The notes beneath the pieces were generated by a model. That model did not search any database. It was not told the origin of the DNA and was given only the letters and a program-made list of their open reading frames with translations. Position numbers and translations under genes: made by a program. This document shows, piece after piece, positions 1 through 11,552 of a stretch of DNA of 64,000 bases. Location of the stretch: contig JASANE010012470.1 in the NCBI GenBank assembly GCA_030248225.1, forward strand, positions 1 through 64,000. The letters are read 5' to 3'. Position 1 is the stretch's first letter, and each line of letters starts with the position of its first letter. This stretch comes from Trileptium ribeirensis. Lineage: Eukaryota; Nematoda; Enoplea; Enoplida; Thoracostomopsidae.

Positions 1-950
1 TATAAAAGACACTATTTTTGTGAAATATCAAACGATTTACGAATATTTGCCGTAAAATTAACAAAATCTGGAGCCCTTAGAAAGAGCAAATCTGGATTAA
101 ATATAGATTGTTTTGTATAATATAAATACATTATTAATATTCAATATCCAGAAACGTGGATGAAAATGCCACAAAGCAATCTCTAATACGTCGAATAGTT
201 GTCCCCAGTTCTGCAGTTATTATCCGTCGGTCCTTCAATCTCACTAAACTAGGCATATCTGTTCAACTTTAAATCCTGCGAAATCTCTTTTACTTTTACT
301 GCGTATAAATTGAACAATGTGATATGTTAATGGTTGTCATTAATAGCACGATGCATAAATCTGGCCAGCCATAATCACTAATTTTAGGAAGCAGACTAAA
401 TTAATGACTAACGTTAGTAAAATATAATTTTGATATAAAATGGCTACAACATTGGTAAAGTATTTGTCATAATCCCCATGTCGGACACAAAAATAATGAA
501 ATGATTGTTGGAAAGTTTTAAGGATTACGTACGTATTAGACAGTTCAAGCTACAAATTATATTGTTTTCATCTTTTATTAGTCTGATTGGGATTAACAAA
601 TTTATTGTTTCAATATCAGTAACACCAAAATATCAGTAACAATATAGGGTGCTTAAAATCCAAAATGTTTTGAAAAGAGCATAAATATCGAAAAAATAGT
701 TTTTATTCTGTTCGGATAATCACAAAGGTTAAACTTTTGGATCGTAAATTAGTCAATAACCGTTATGTATCGATTTTATTATTAGTGTTTGTGGATTTAT
801 ATACATTAGAAATGTACATACATTGATTTATATACATTTTGATTTCATATTTTTTGGTTGTATACGGTGCCGACATTGTGTCATACCTCATACTAATCTC
901 ATTAGTTACGTGATTCCATTAAAGTTTTATAACCATAATCTATAAACGTT
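1..950. other. AT-rich intergenic DNA, no gene seen
   Basis: This stretch has many stops in all frames and no recognisable domain, transposon terminus or strong repeat. It reads as background non-coding DNA. Confidence 0.6.
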
Positions 951-1265
951 CATATGGGAGGGGTAGATGGTTAGCCTGTTAATGTTCGGACGCCCCCATC
1001 TGATCCAGCATACCTACCCAACCGTGCGCCTTGAGCGATCGCAATATTCTAGCAATTACGAGTAAAATTACGACATTTAAGCGAAAATTGGGAAAAACAG
1101 AAAATTATAAAGTCAACCTAGCAAACATAAAACAAATCATGGGTTTCTTCCTGCAGCACCCCCTGCTCCGCCAGCACCTCGCGCTAGCCCCTCGCCCTCC
1201 CCTCCTCCCCTTTGGACACCTGTGCCATCATTTATTTCGTAAATGCTCTGCAATAAAACGCGCAT
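950..1265. other. GC-rich island of unknown nature
   Basis: The segment is clearly richer in G and C than its flanks, especially a C-rich run near 1150-1215. A short open frame crosses it, but its composition is low-complexity and it matches no family I know. It could be a piece of an old mobile element. I see no terminal repeats. Confidence 0.35.
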
Positions 1266-1384
1266 AAGGATCAATTTGTCAATGAATTTCTACGCAATAG
1301 CTGAACTGACATTAAGAAGTATTTCTACGAAAAAAACCCGCACAATTTTCTAACCTTTTTCTTCTTTAATGTGTATTTCATAGA

Positions 1385-1560
1385 GCCACAACCAAAATTT
1401 TGCTGCTGCGGTGGACTGAACCAGGATTATTTGGTAGGAACCTCGTACGCTAGCCACTATGCTATCTTGGCACTGTTGTTCGGTTCATTAAGGAGCCAAA
1501 ACAAACATAACGAACAACGGAGCACATGCAAGCGCACGCCGCATGACAAATCCGGTTAGT
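1385..1560 (-). repeat. tRNA-derived SINE-like repeat
   Basis: Read on the minus strand, 1459-1448 resembles an RNA polymerase III A box (TAGTGGCTAGCG) and 1422-1413 resembles a B box (GGTTCAGTCC). They are about 25 nt apart, as in tRNA genes. A related sequence lies at 53420-53590, with the same order and a similar GGTTCC/GGAACC hairpin next to it. It does not fold into an intact tRNA, so a SINE remnant is the better reading. Ends are approximate. Confidence 0.5.
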
Positions 1561-2167
1561 TCATCGCGTTGCAATGCACGGGCTGACAACTGTGTCAATT
1601 TAAGTACGAAACTGTTGATCGAGCGAAAGTCTAATTTTGATTAAACACAATTCACGAGACAAAAACGAAAGCTACTCGTGTGGTATAACACTCTAAACAA
1701 ATAATATGGGACAAAATATGCTCATAATACTGTATCCTCACAAATATGTCGCTTCAGACTGCTGTTTCTGATTAGCTCTCATTTTCTTGGATGTTTCTGA
1801 GAAATTACTTTACTTACTTCAGATACACTTATTTCTAAACAATCCAATGTTACCTTTACATTAAATATTGTTCTGATGTATCGAAAATATTTGCACTTTG
1901 TGTTTGTCGATTATGCGAATCAACTTTAACATAATTTTTGAGAGCAAAATCAGGCTAGAATTAGAAGTTTTTCTACATTTATAAAACAATTTAGCGGTCT
2001 TTCCAAAAATAGAGACAACAATATTGTAACCAAGAAAAAATATCATTCTTTTCAAAATCATGAAAGCACTAAAAAGTAATCAATTATTGTATCAGCGGTG
2101 TTTATATTTTCAATATCAATCGACACGTAAATTTTTAATACACTAATATTGTTAATGCTTTATTATG

Positions 2168-2995
2168 CTTGTTTATACGTATATTTTTAATACTTGTTTA
2201 CATGACTGCTACGACAGCAAATAGTATGTTCGCGGCTACCAACAATGTCTAGTTGTCCCGTATATCTTATTTCTTGTAACCTGAGTTATGTTCTCGATGT
2301 AAAAATTTCAGTGATCGTAATAATTATATCTTTAACCCATTCTTTTGTAAATTGACACATTTGTCACTGCGTACATTGCACAGCGTTATACTAATCAAGC
2401 CTGTCATATTCGCGTTTGCACTTGTGTTGTTATTTTCGAAGGAAGCGACCAAGAGCTCCTAAATAGCGTAATGGCTAGGGTACGAGGCTCGGAGACAAAC
2501 CATCCAGGTGCAACGCGCCACTGATGCTAAAGTCCCTTCAAAACTGTACGAAATGCACATTAGTTTAAGAATAAAAGGGTTAATAATGATGAAGCTCATC
2601 ACTAGTACGATTTCGTACAGTTTTAAAGAGACTTGAGTATCAGTGGCGCGTGGCACCTGGATGGTTTGTCTCCGAGCCTCGTACCCTAGCCATTTCGCTC
2701 TTTAGGAGGTCTTGGTCGCTTCCTTCGAAAATAACAACACAAGTGCAAACGCAAATATGACAGGCTCGATTAGTATAACGCTGTGCGATGTACGCAATGA
2801 CAAATGTGTCAATTTACAAAAAAATGGGTGAAGGATGTAATTATTACGATCACTGAAATTTTTACATCGAGAACATAACTCAGGTTACAAGAAATAAGAT
2901 ATACGGGGCAACTAGACATTGTTGGTAGCCGCGAACATACTATTTGCTGTCGTAGCAGTCATGTAAACAAGTATTAAAATATACGTATAAACAAG
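2168..2995. repeat. Long inverted repeat (about 390-bp arms, 55-nt loop)
   Basis: The left arm (about 2168-2554) is the near-perfect reverse complement of the right arm (about 2610-2995). The outer ends pair as CTTGTTTATACGT and ACGTATAAACAAG, and the inner ends pair around AAACTGTACGAAAT. Arm identity looks above 90 percent. Each arm contains a tRNA-like A-box motif (left arm near 2463-2487), so the palindrome is partly two SINE-like copies head to head. A transcript would form a very long hairpin. It may be a foldback transposon or an inverted duplication. Confidence 0.9.
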
Positions 2996-3929
2996 TATTC
3001 CTTCGAAAATGATGAAGTGATGAGGCTCATCACTTATTGTTCTCAATTCGTTTCACGCATTGAGCTTAGACCCGAGAGAGAGCGTTAAGCAAGTCTTCAT
3101 ATAAACACTAAATTTAAGTATATTTTCATACCACGACACGCCAAACGTGCGGCTATCATTTTTTATGATATGATGAAAACGCATTAATTAAAAAATCTGT
3201 AGATGGCCACTATATTTAAGAACGGCTGTTATAATTTCAATGTGAAATAAGACTACTGGAACGCGGCCTTATCCGTCCAGGTCCAGAGCTGACTGGGTCG
3301 AGTGGCCCTACACAAGATTAGAAAGAGCTTGGGCTGGCTGCGCCGATTTCTCAAAAGCACCGGGACAACCGGTAAAGACCGTCCTCGATTTCGAAAGGGC
3401 TTTACTATAATGATCGAAAAATGACGTCAGTATCTCACTCAAAGCTTTTATACAACTATTTCTATATATTTAGAAATTGTTTTATGCTTATTAGTTTATG
3501 ATCTATAAAATTATGTATACACTGATTTTGTTTTCATATGTTTATTGCATTTTTGATTAATCCTATTATTATTTGATATAATTTGCGTTAGTTCGAACTT
3601 GCGCTCAGCGTTCCATTCTCAGTATAACTACTGAAACAGTCGATCACGAACCAAAAGCATATCAGTAACGCATGAAACTACATTGACAGATCCTTACGAT
3701 GCCTAATTACTTTCCTCGATGATCTGATAATACCAGTTTTTCAACGGCGTCATGGCATTGGATTTAGCGTCGTTACATTATTTTGGCTCTCAAATGGACA
3801 GTATACACCTACTGAAACCGAATAGTGTCGACATTGTTTATATTGGAATCATTTATGGCGTAAAATATACACAGTTATACTTTTTTCTTTTACTGATGTT
3901 GATACCTAAAAATTACACATATATCGCCC
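2996..3929. other. Intergenic DNA with one GC-rich segment
   Basis: The stretch is mostly AT-rich and without a supported gene. A GC-rich segment at about 3263-3420 stands out. It has no long open frame or domain I recognise, and I found no second copy in the window. Confidence 0.5.
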
Positions 3930-4888
3930 AGAGATGAAACTGGGTCACTGTCTCATGACCCAAACCAGTGACATACGGAAGGTGTGACCCAGCGACCCAG
4001 TTCCCCAAATGACCGAGTGACCCAGTTACCCGGCTGAAATAGTGACCCATTTGACCAAGTGACCCAGTTCTATATCTAGTATCTGTCAAGTTCACGCTAA
4101 AATTACGGAAATGTGCGGCTGCGTTAAACACTATATCGGCTATCGGAACTGAGCCCAGCCAAGGGAAGTACTATGTACGGCCACGTAACACAACTGCTAT
4201 CTTAACAGCGCCATGTCAACAAACTGCTACGTACGGCTGGTATATTGTAGCTGCTCCCAACCAAGGTAACTGTTACGTACGACTATGTATGCATCTGCTA
4301 TCATAACAGCGCCCAGACAAGGGGAACTGCTAAATAGGGCTGTGCATGCATCTGCTGACATTGCCCAATCAAGGGAACTAATAAGTACGTACGGCTATGT
4401 TAAATGCTATGTCCGCTGTCGTAACTACGCCCACCCAAGGGAACTATTACCTACTGCTGCGTAAAGCATGTCATATCTAGTGCAAAGTGGGCAAATGAAA
4501 ACAAGAAAGGTTACACTTTTATTTCAAGCTCCACATATTTGCGGTAGAGCACATGTAGTAACCGTTGTGCAAACCTAAATAAAAACAACGCTTGTATGAA
4601 TTCATAGTGAAAGTGTTGGACAATGAAAGCCAGATTATATCAAAAGATATAAAACTCAATAATACAGCTATTGTTATAATGAGTGAAAGCGAGATGCATC
4701 AGACAGCTTAAGGCGATCAACATTCGTAGCACAGGCGCAACTGAGTCACGACCGATAACACAGTGACCCAGGGACACAACGAAGTGGTGACCCACTGACC
4801 CAGCGGCCCAGTTCCACGACTGAGCCAGTGACCGAGCGGCCCATCCAAAAGAGTGGTCCATTTGACCCAGTGACCCAGTTCCATCTCT
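3930..4888. mobile_element. Non-autonomous element with terminal inverted repeats
   Basis: The left end begins AGAGATGAAACTGGGTCAC, and the reverse complement of the right end begins AGAGATGGAACTGGGTCAC, so the ends form an inverted repeat of about 20 bp. Next to each end, the unit GTGACCCAG repeats irregularly (3941-4075 and about 4755-4885). A further inverted copy of the terminal motif sits at about 4052-4080, which suggests nesting or duplication of the end. The interior holds a roughly 55-bp tandem array. Open frames here merely reflect the repeat period. No convincing target-site duplication is visible. Confidence 0.6.
4149..4475. repeat. Degenerate tandem repeat, about 55 bp x 6
   Basis: Successive units share the order CCCA-CCAAGGGAACT, TACGTACGGCTATG, CATCTGCTATC and GTAACAGCGCC, with many substitutions. 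The array lies inside the TIR element at 3930-4888. Confidence 0.65.
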
Positions 4889-5904
4889 GATATCGACACT
4901 CTAATACATCATTTACAATAAGATGCGCGCGCATGGTCCTAACGACTATTATAATTTTGAATAGCCTAGCTAGGCTATGCATTTGTCATCGAGTCTCGAG
5001 CCGGACTGTGTTTTTGTCACGAGGCGTACAGCTGAGCCCTAACACTTAAGCCAGAAACTATTTAGTCCGCGAACATTACGTTTCACTATACGTATCTAAA
5101 TAATGCCCCAAAAGATCAAAACAGGCTTAAAACGTTAGTTGTATATGTTAAAATATATATATTACTTAGAATTAGTGTGAAAATACTATAGAACAAAATT
5201 CCATTTCACTAAGCACAATACTAAATAAAATTTCTCAATTGACAGTTCAGCCAGCCGCTCCGTTTGTCACGCAGAGCCTAGATAAGCTCCCTGTTTGTCG
5301 CATTGAGACTGTCTAAGCTATAAAAATGTACCATAGTAGTGTAGCTAAGCTATAGTTCACCAGAACTAGTTGAGTTGGACGCGTGACATAATTTGGCACC
5401 TGCTCACGCATCTTATCTTAAATGATTCATAAAGTAAATCCGCTTTGATGACATATTAATTTTAGGCCCTATTCCGTCACTTTCAAGGGTGCAAGACTCA
5501 TATTTCCTACCCGCTTTTTGTGGGGTTTGGCGCGTAGGGTAAGTAGGAGCCATCGAACTTTGTGTCGGTCGATAGATACGATGACAGTTTTTCCACATAA
5601 CAAGAGGCCCTACTCCGACCTACCGTCCCACAAAACGAGTGGATTTTACCCTCTCTGAAATGTGAAACATAGAGCCAAAACCACTCTTACCATTATACTC
5701 GAGACTACGTTTGAGGGTTGTGAAGTGTTGAAGTGTCATACTCTTGCTTTGTGCGCACTTGGTATAATATATTTGAAGCAATAATGATTATACTACTATA
5801 AAATGCCTTGGCACCTCGTATTAATATGAAACATGCTGTGTTTAACCAACATTGTTTATTTGGTTTCCATTTTATTCTCTTGTTTATTGTTTCAGCAATA
5901 GTGT
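4889..5904. other. Intergenic DNA, no gene seen
   Basis: Short open frames occur by chance, and no domain or repeat boundary can be supported. Confidence 0.5.
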
Positions 5905-6514
5905 GCGGTATCTGGTATCACCACCGTAAATTCCAATTGTGGTACTGACAATCGCCATATATTTGATTGAAATTTTCAAATAATGCCGGACATGGTTTTG
6001 GCTCAGCCTTCCTCCCACGGTATTACACCTTTGTATTGGAGACTAAAACATAAATTGCAGGTTTCAAAGCGTAGACGATATACTATAGATGACAGTTTTC
6101 CAAAATATTTCCTAAGTTTCCAAATGACTACCTAATAAATCCAGGCTGGAAACGTAAGATAAGAAGCCTATGTGGTTCTGTAGGGAGTCGTGTTCCCAAT
6201 AGAAAAATATGCGGTATCTGGTATCACCACCGTAAATTCCAATTGTGGTACTGACAATCGCCATATATTTGATTTAAATTTTCAAATAATGCCGGACATG
6301 GTTTTGGCTCAGCCTTCCTCCTACGGTATTACACCTTTGTATTGGAGACTAAAACATAAATTGCAGGTTTCAAAGCGCAGACGATATACTATAGATGACA
6401 GTTTTCCAAAATATTTCCTAAGTTTCCAAATGACTACCTAATAAATCCAGGCTGGAAACGTAAGATAAGAAGCCTATGTGGTTCTGTGGAAGTCGTGTAC
6501 CCAACAGAAAAATA
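5905..6514. repeat. Tandem duplication, 306 bp x 2
   Basis: Copy one is 5905-6210 and copy two is 6211-6514. They differ at only about ten positions (roughly 97 percent identical), so the duplication is recent. Each copy holds part of an open frame; in the second copy it runs from about 6190 to 6441 and gives about 83 residues that I do not recognise. The duplication joins head to tail with no gap. Confidence 0.9.
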
Positions 6515-7264
6515 AAGCAATAATTTATAAAAAATTTATAATTTTTTAATCATTGTAAACAAGCGGACAAACGGACTGAATAAACACAATTTGCAACATG
6601 TTTTAGCTGTTATATTCTTAAAAATAACTTGAAGAACGTTCATCAAAAGTCCATCACGGATTCTTAATGACACATGTCACGTTTAAAATATCTATTTAGA
6701 TATTGAAATGTTGCAAAGCGTGAAATGTTGCGATTAAGCATTATTTGACACCAATTAAACATCTGACATGCTTACAGTCTGGATTTCGATTTTTTTCGAT
6801 TTCGCTTGCTCGCTCAACAGTAAATTACTTCCTGGCAGCATCAATGGTTAGAAACATTTGACACATTTTCTCTTCTTACGTAAAAACAAAATCCAAAAAC
6901 AGTTCCTGCATGGCAAATCCTTCTTTAACAATAATTGCAAATCGGTCACTTATAACTCTAATTATAATTACAGCAAACGTATATGTCAAATAACTTGAAT
7001 GTATTCGAATTTATCCTAAACTTTTAGTTTTATTAAAACAAGTAGTTCTCAGAGCAAGCTTAGTTGGGTAGAGAGAACGTCGTCAGTGTGTGTTCAATAA
7101 GGGAAGTATTACTCGGCGGTAGACCTTCTGCGTAAGGAACCATTGCCGACAGTATTTCCAACTTAAAGCCGGACAGATCCAAATTCATAAAATCACACGT
7201 ATAATAAAGTGGATCGACAAATCAAATAAAGTGCCGAAACTGCTTTAGCTTTCGGATTGTTCGT
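6515..7264. other. AT-rich intergenic DNA, no gene seen
   Basis: I see no open frame of substance, no terminal repeats and no RNA gene here. Confidence 0.5.
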
Positions 7265-7612
7265 GTAAGTCTACTTCAGCCAGTTCAGTGCAAGATTTTA
7301 GGTTTCTAATCATTCTTCTAAGTCCAGTTCAAAGAGTCCTGTGCAATATTTTAGGGTTTTGATCGTTCTACTAAATACAGCTCAACCAGACCATTACAAG
7401 ATTTTAGCTTTCTGATCTTTTAAGTTCAATTTGAAAAGTCCACTGCAAGATTTTAGGTTTCTGATCTTTCTTCTAAGACAGTTCAATCAGTGCAGTGCAA
7501 GTTTAGCTTTCAGATCGCTTTTCTACGTCCAGTTCAACCAATCCACTGCAAGATTTTAGCGTTCTGATCGTTCTTCTAAGTCCAGTTCAATCATTCCAGA
7601 GCAAGACCTGCG
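7265..7612. repeat. Degenerate minisatellite, about 50-60 bp x 6
   Basis: Units share CAGTTCAA, CCAGTGCAAGATTTTAG and TTCTGATCGTTCTTCTAAGT in that order. Unit length varies through small indels. The array is non-coding. Confidence 0.75.
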
Positions 7613-8212
7613 AAACAGTCATTTGCCATAGATATCGCTGCACTAGACCCTGTGTTATGCTTTTCACGGCCAAAAAAATAGAAACTTTCGAAATTTTGAC
7701 TTTACAGCATTGAAGCAAAATCATAATTTCACTCACCTTTTTTTCAGGTATCATTTTGCAAGCGCTTGGAAATATCTTATTCTATTAGCGGTTGTGTTTT
7801 AGTTGCCCACAAAACGTATAGACTAGTTCTAGTCCTCTACTTCTACATAAAGCGAAATAAAAAAGATGCTAGAATCATGATAATTTTTACAACCAAAACT
7901 GAGTATTTTAGACTTTTACAGCATCTTGAAGATATCTACATAATTATTGTAATTGTGTTAGAGCGATGGGTACCTGTAACGTTATCGTTCCACTGCATAA
8001 AACATGAACCTAACGTTGTCAAAATTTTTTAACTTTCACTTGTTAGCTCTTTGTTTATATATAGGAAGAAAACTGCAGCTGTTACATAATATACTTTATA
8101 GCCTGGTTGTCGGCCTCGATGAGAGCAATTGACTCCTTTTCTAGATGCAGAATCTCATTTGAATCCGTAGTACCCGTTGTGGCCAGCATAACAATTTCCA
8201 AAATCGACTTCA
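7613..8212. other. Intergenic DNA, no supported gene
   Basis: One open frame (7766-8032, plus strand) gives an 88-residue hydrophobic, Ile/Tyr-rich product with no recognisable domain. I regard it as chance in AT-rich DNA. Confidence 0.4.
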
Positions 8213-8388
8213 CTGCTGGGCCATTATGGGCAAGAAATCATTGAAAAAGACAAAATAACAGCTGGCTGCATAGTTAAAAATATTACAAAATTTAGCTATG
8301 CTGCTGGGCCATTATGGGCAAGAAATCATTGAAAAAGACAAAATAACAGCTAGCTGCATATTTAAAAATATTACAAAATTTAGCTATG
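8213..8388. repeat. Tandem duplication, 88 bp x 2
   Basis: The two copies (8213-8300 and 8301-8388) are adjacent and nearly identical, with two or three differences. The unit starts CTGCTGGGCCATTATGGGC. It is a recent local duplication. Confidence 0.9.
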
Positions 8389-8910
8389 CCTAGTACAGCT
8401 GGCTCCCAAAATTTTGTACAGTTAATCACTATTTGCAGAAACATCGCTCAATTAATATTTGCATAAAATTTTAACTGGCATATATCGGCGTTACATGTTG
8501 TGCAGAAATTATTGGATTTATTAATATTTTTACTTCTATATAGCCATACGTACTTAGAATATAAATTCAAGCCTGGTTTCTGGAGGCGGCAGCCAACCGA
8601 TTTAGGCTTTATAGTTCCGGTGTAACAGAGTATACTCTTTAGTGATTATAGTAGATGCATATATTTCAGGTAACAATAAAAGCTGAGTGAAAATTTCAAC
8701 TACGCTTGTCTGTGTATATTGCTAAATAATGAAGGACATGTAACAATAAACTTGTTGCTAATTTTGTATCATCCACGCGTTTTTGAATTTATTTCTCCTG
8801 AAAAAAAATTGAAAAAAGCATTAATCATGCTTTAAATATTTCAACTAGTATTATCAACTATAAAAATTTTAGGTGTATTCGAAATAATTACTAGCAAGTT
8901 ACACAATGTG
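8389..8910. other. AT-rich intergenic DNA
   Basis: No gene or repeat boundary is visible. The segment ends at the CAAC target duplication of the LTR-like repeat. Confidence 0.5.
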
Positions 8911-11151
8911 CAACTGTACTAGGACCAGTTCTGGCCCTAAGGGATCCCAGCTGCACCACCATTTTCCTAAGTGTGGTGCCCGGACAACCCCGGGTTCTAC
9001 GACTCCCCGATGATCTACGCGATGACCTAAGGGAACTGCTTAGCTTAGCAGGCTGCCGGCGGGTTAACCAGGGTGTTCGGCCTGGCCCCTATATTGGCCC
9101 ACGTATCTAGTGGTATGAAGGTCCCCCGAGGGAGAGTCAACCCTTAAGCCTGCTCACAGGTAATAAGGCTGACTCGCCTTTCCCTCATTCTCCACTTAAT
9201 CCCCTAAGCGGGGTCCTCTGGTCCTAACGAGATTCCCCGTTGGTGCGTCCCTAGGCGTTATTATCCAGTTCTGATCACAGAGTGCTATGCGACCGATCCT
9301 GTAACCCAGAAGATGACCATGGGTAACTCCTAAGGGTGGCCTTGACGAGGTATATTCCTGAGATTCGATTACCACTAACAACTACCTACGAGAACATTGG
9401 GGCACTGAGGTGGAGGCCCCAGTCCCCTGCATATTTCACCTATGAGTGCTAGTATTATCTATTGGGATGCGGTTTGCGCAAAGCGACAATTGCTGCGGGC
9501 GCGATCTCAATGAGTGTTCCAGGTAGTTCGCGTAAGACACGAACGAGATGCGGGGTGCGGAATGGATTGCCAGCTCGAGTCTTAAAACGAGAAATGTGGT
9601 AGAGTTTGCGTCAGCAGATCAACTTGGCAGGGGTGCGGGGCGGTGGAGGACTTGCTAGTTGCAGCTCAAAACTGACTTCGGTTCAAATATCTTTAGATGT
9701 TCCTGTAGAGTCGGATTCCTAAGACTCTGTGGGAGTTGGAAAGTTAAACAAAACTCCTAACTGCTTCAAAATTGTCACACCATTCAATTGTTTTACTCTT
9801 GAATATTTTCTGGCTCATTTTTCCAACACACTTTATAAACGAGAGAACATCGCGCCTATCGGGGCATACGACAAATTATTTACAGCATATAGTAATGATA
9901 AAAATTTTGTTTCGGGCACCATGCAAGATATCCTTACGTACACTTTGTAACCCCTTTTTTATACACGAGTTGAAGCTAGAACTTCCTATTGTGCCCCCTT
10001 TTTTGAACGTGATACCTTAGCAAGTTCAATTGAGATAGACTAAACGAAACGTTTCGCCGTTGAGGAGTTGCCCGAGAATTTTCCGATGACGACCTCCCGT
10101 CAATTTGGGTCGGCTATCTACCAGCCCGCGCTGATGGACTCCATTGTGTAGTTGGATTTCGAAACGAACCGGACCGAAGGTCCACAATTTTAGACAATTT
10201 CAACAGCGACTGGAGGGACTCGCGAACGGCTTAATTAATCCGAAACTCGCTCCCAGAGGGCTGCGGGAGAGTGTGCCGACATAGGCTTTCCCCGTAGTTG
10301 CACGGTTAGAAAACCCATGTCTCACCAGGGCTCAGTATATTTTCAGCTCGCCGCCAGCTCTAGTCTCTGTTTTGCTCTATGCTTAGCAAGTGCCTCTTAA
10401 AATTTTCACGGGCGGATCCGCAGTCGTTTGCATCGCAAATTAACCAAGAGCAATGGGAACACAGCGAACGAATGGGGATTCGACGCTGTAGCCCGATTTG
10501 ATAGCAACGGGGGACAACTCGTGTTGCCCGAGGATGCAACCGGCCACGTCCCAGTGTTACTCCTAGCACCACCTGTAAATTTGGCTGAACTTTCCGAAGC
10601 AACTTTTAGCCAAGCCTATTCGCGATATAAAAATTTTCTCAACCTAAACAGTTCATGAGAAGTACCTTAAAACGACATCACTTGCCTTAACCTAGAAATT
10701 TTAGTACCTTGCCTTAACCTAGAAATTTCGCTTCATACCAATTACCCTAGAATAAAATTTCGATCACTCCTCGGACTCATGAACAGAGAAAATGTCCGAG
10801 GAGCTGGGAACCAGTCGAAAACTCGTGCACATGAAATTTTTTGCACAAAGCGGTATAATTTCGCGAATTTTAACGGGGCCGTCCTTTACGGGCGCGCGGG
10901 GCATCCTTCCGACACTCCAACACCCGCAAAGGCGGCCCTCTGCATGACTGAAAAGAAGCTCCAACCAGGGGAGGCTCTCCACCGTGGGGGCACGGTGAGC
11001 AACCACACCTGGCATCGCCAAACGCAAGAAAAGAGAAAAATTTGGGAAAATAAAGCTCTTGCACGAAAACAAAAAAGGCCTACTTAGTGGCGACAACCGC
11101 CAAATTTTAAAACCCTATGTTCGACTGGCTCCGATCGGGGAATCGGGCAGT

Positions 11152-11162
11152 CTCTTTTATAC
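11152..11162 (-). promoter_or_regulatory. Candidate TATA box in LTR-like copy 1
   Basis: The minus strand reads GTATAAAAGAG. The same 11 bases occur at the equivalent place in copy 2 (20880-20890), although surrounding sequence has diverged. It lies about 1.65 kb from the TGTAACA terminus, consistent with a long U3. Function is inferred. Confidence 0.4.
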
Positions 11163-11500
11163 CCAAAGTTAGCCCCCCTTTTTCTTTATTCTTCGTGGGC
11201 TCGAAAGTTTTAGAATTTTGGAAATTTGCACGTTCTACACCGCCCGTTCCAAACATCTAATATATACACAAATAAAACCCAAGCAATCTTGACCAGCGTA
11301 CATTAAAGCTATTTAAACAACAGTTTTCCGCGGCACATTCGTCAACCAGCTAACAAATAACTGAGTGCCCCCAACAATATATATACACGACTGTAAGTCG
11401 TTGCCGGCCAAAACAACAACAGCAAGGCCCAAAGAGAAATTGCGACACAGACATATATGCCACTGTAAGATACGTTATTTAGCGATGGGCAGTAGCCGAA

Positions 11501-11552
11501 ACGTGCCCAAAGGGCACGTAAACAACTAAACCTCGCGCTGGTCGGCGCGAGG
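11501..11552. other. Two adjacent perfect stem-loops in LTR-like copy 1
   Basis: Positions 11501-11519 read ACGTGCCCAAAGGGCACGT, a perfect palindrome. Positions 11531-11552 form an 8-bp perfect stem (CCTCGCGC with GCGCGAGG) around a 6-nt loop. Copy 2 keeps a weaker version of the second stem near 21190-21215. They could be RNA structure in a transcript or remnants of a smaller insertion. Confidence 0.5.

Noticed and set aside
3913..4982. Minus-strand frames with GHWVTGS-type repeats that look like a repetitive protein
   Set aside because: They simply translate the GTGACCCAG tandem repeats in several frames and have no start or partner domain.
10360..11096. Several open frames on both strands inside LTR-like copy 1
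   Set aside because: They overlap each other, and the equivalent frames are not preserved in copy 2, so they are chance frames in GC-richer DNA.
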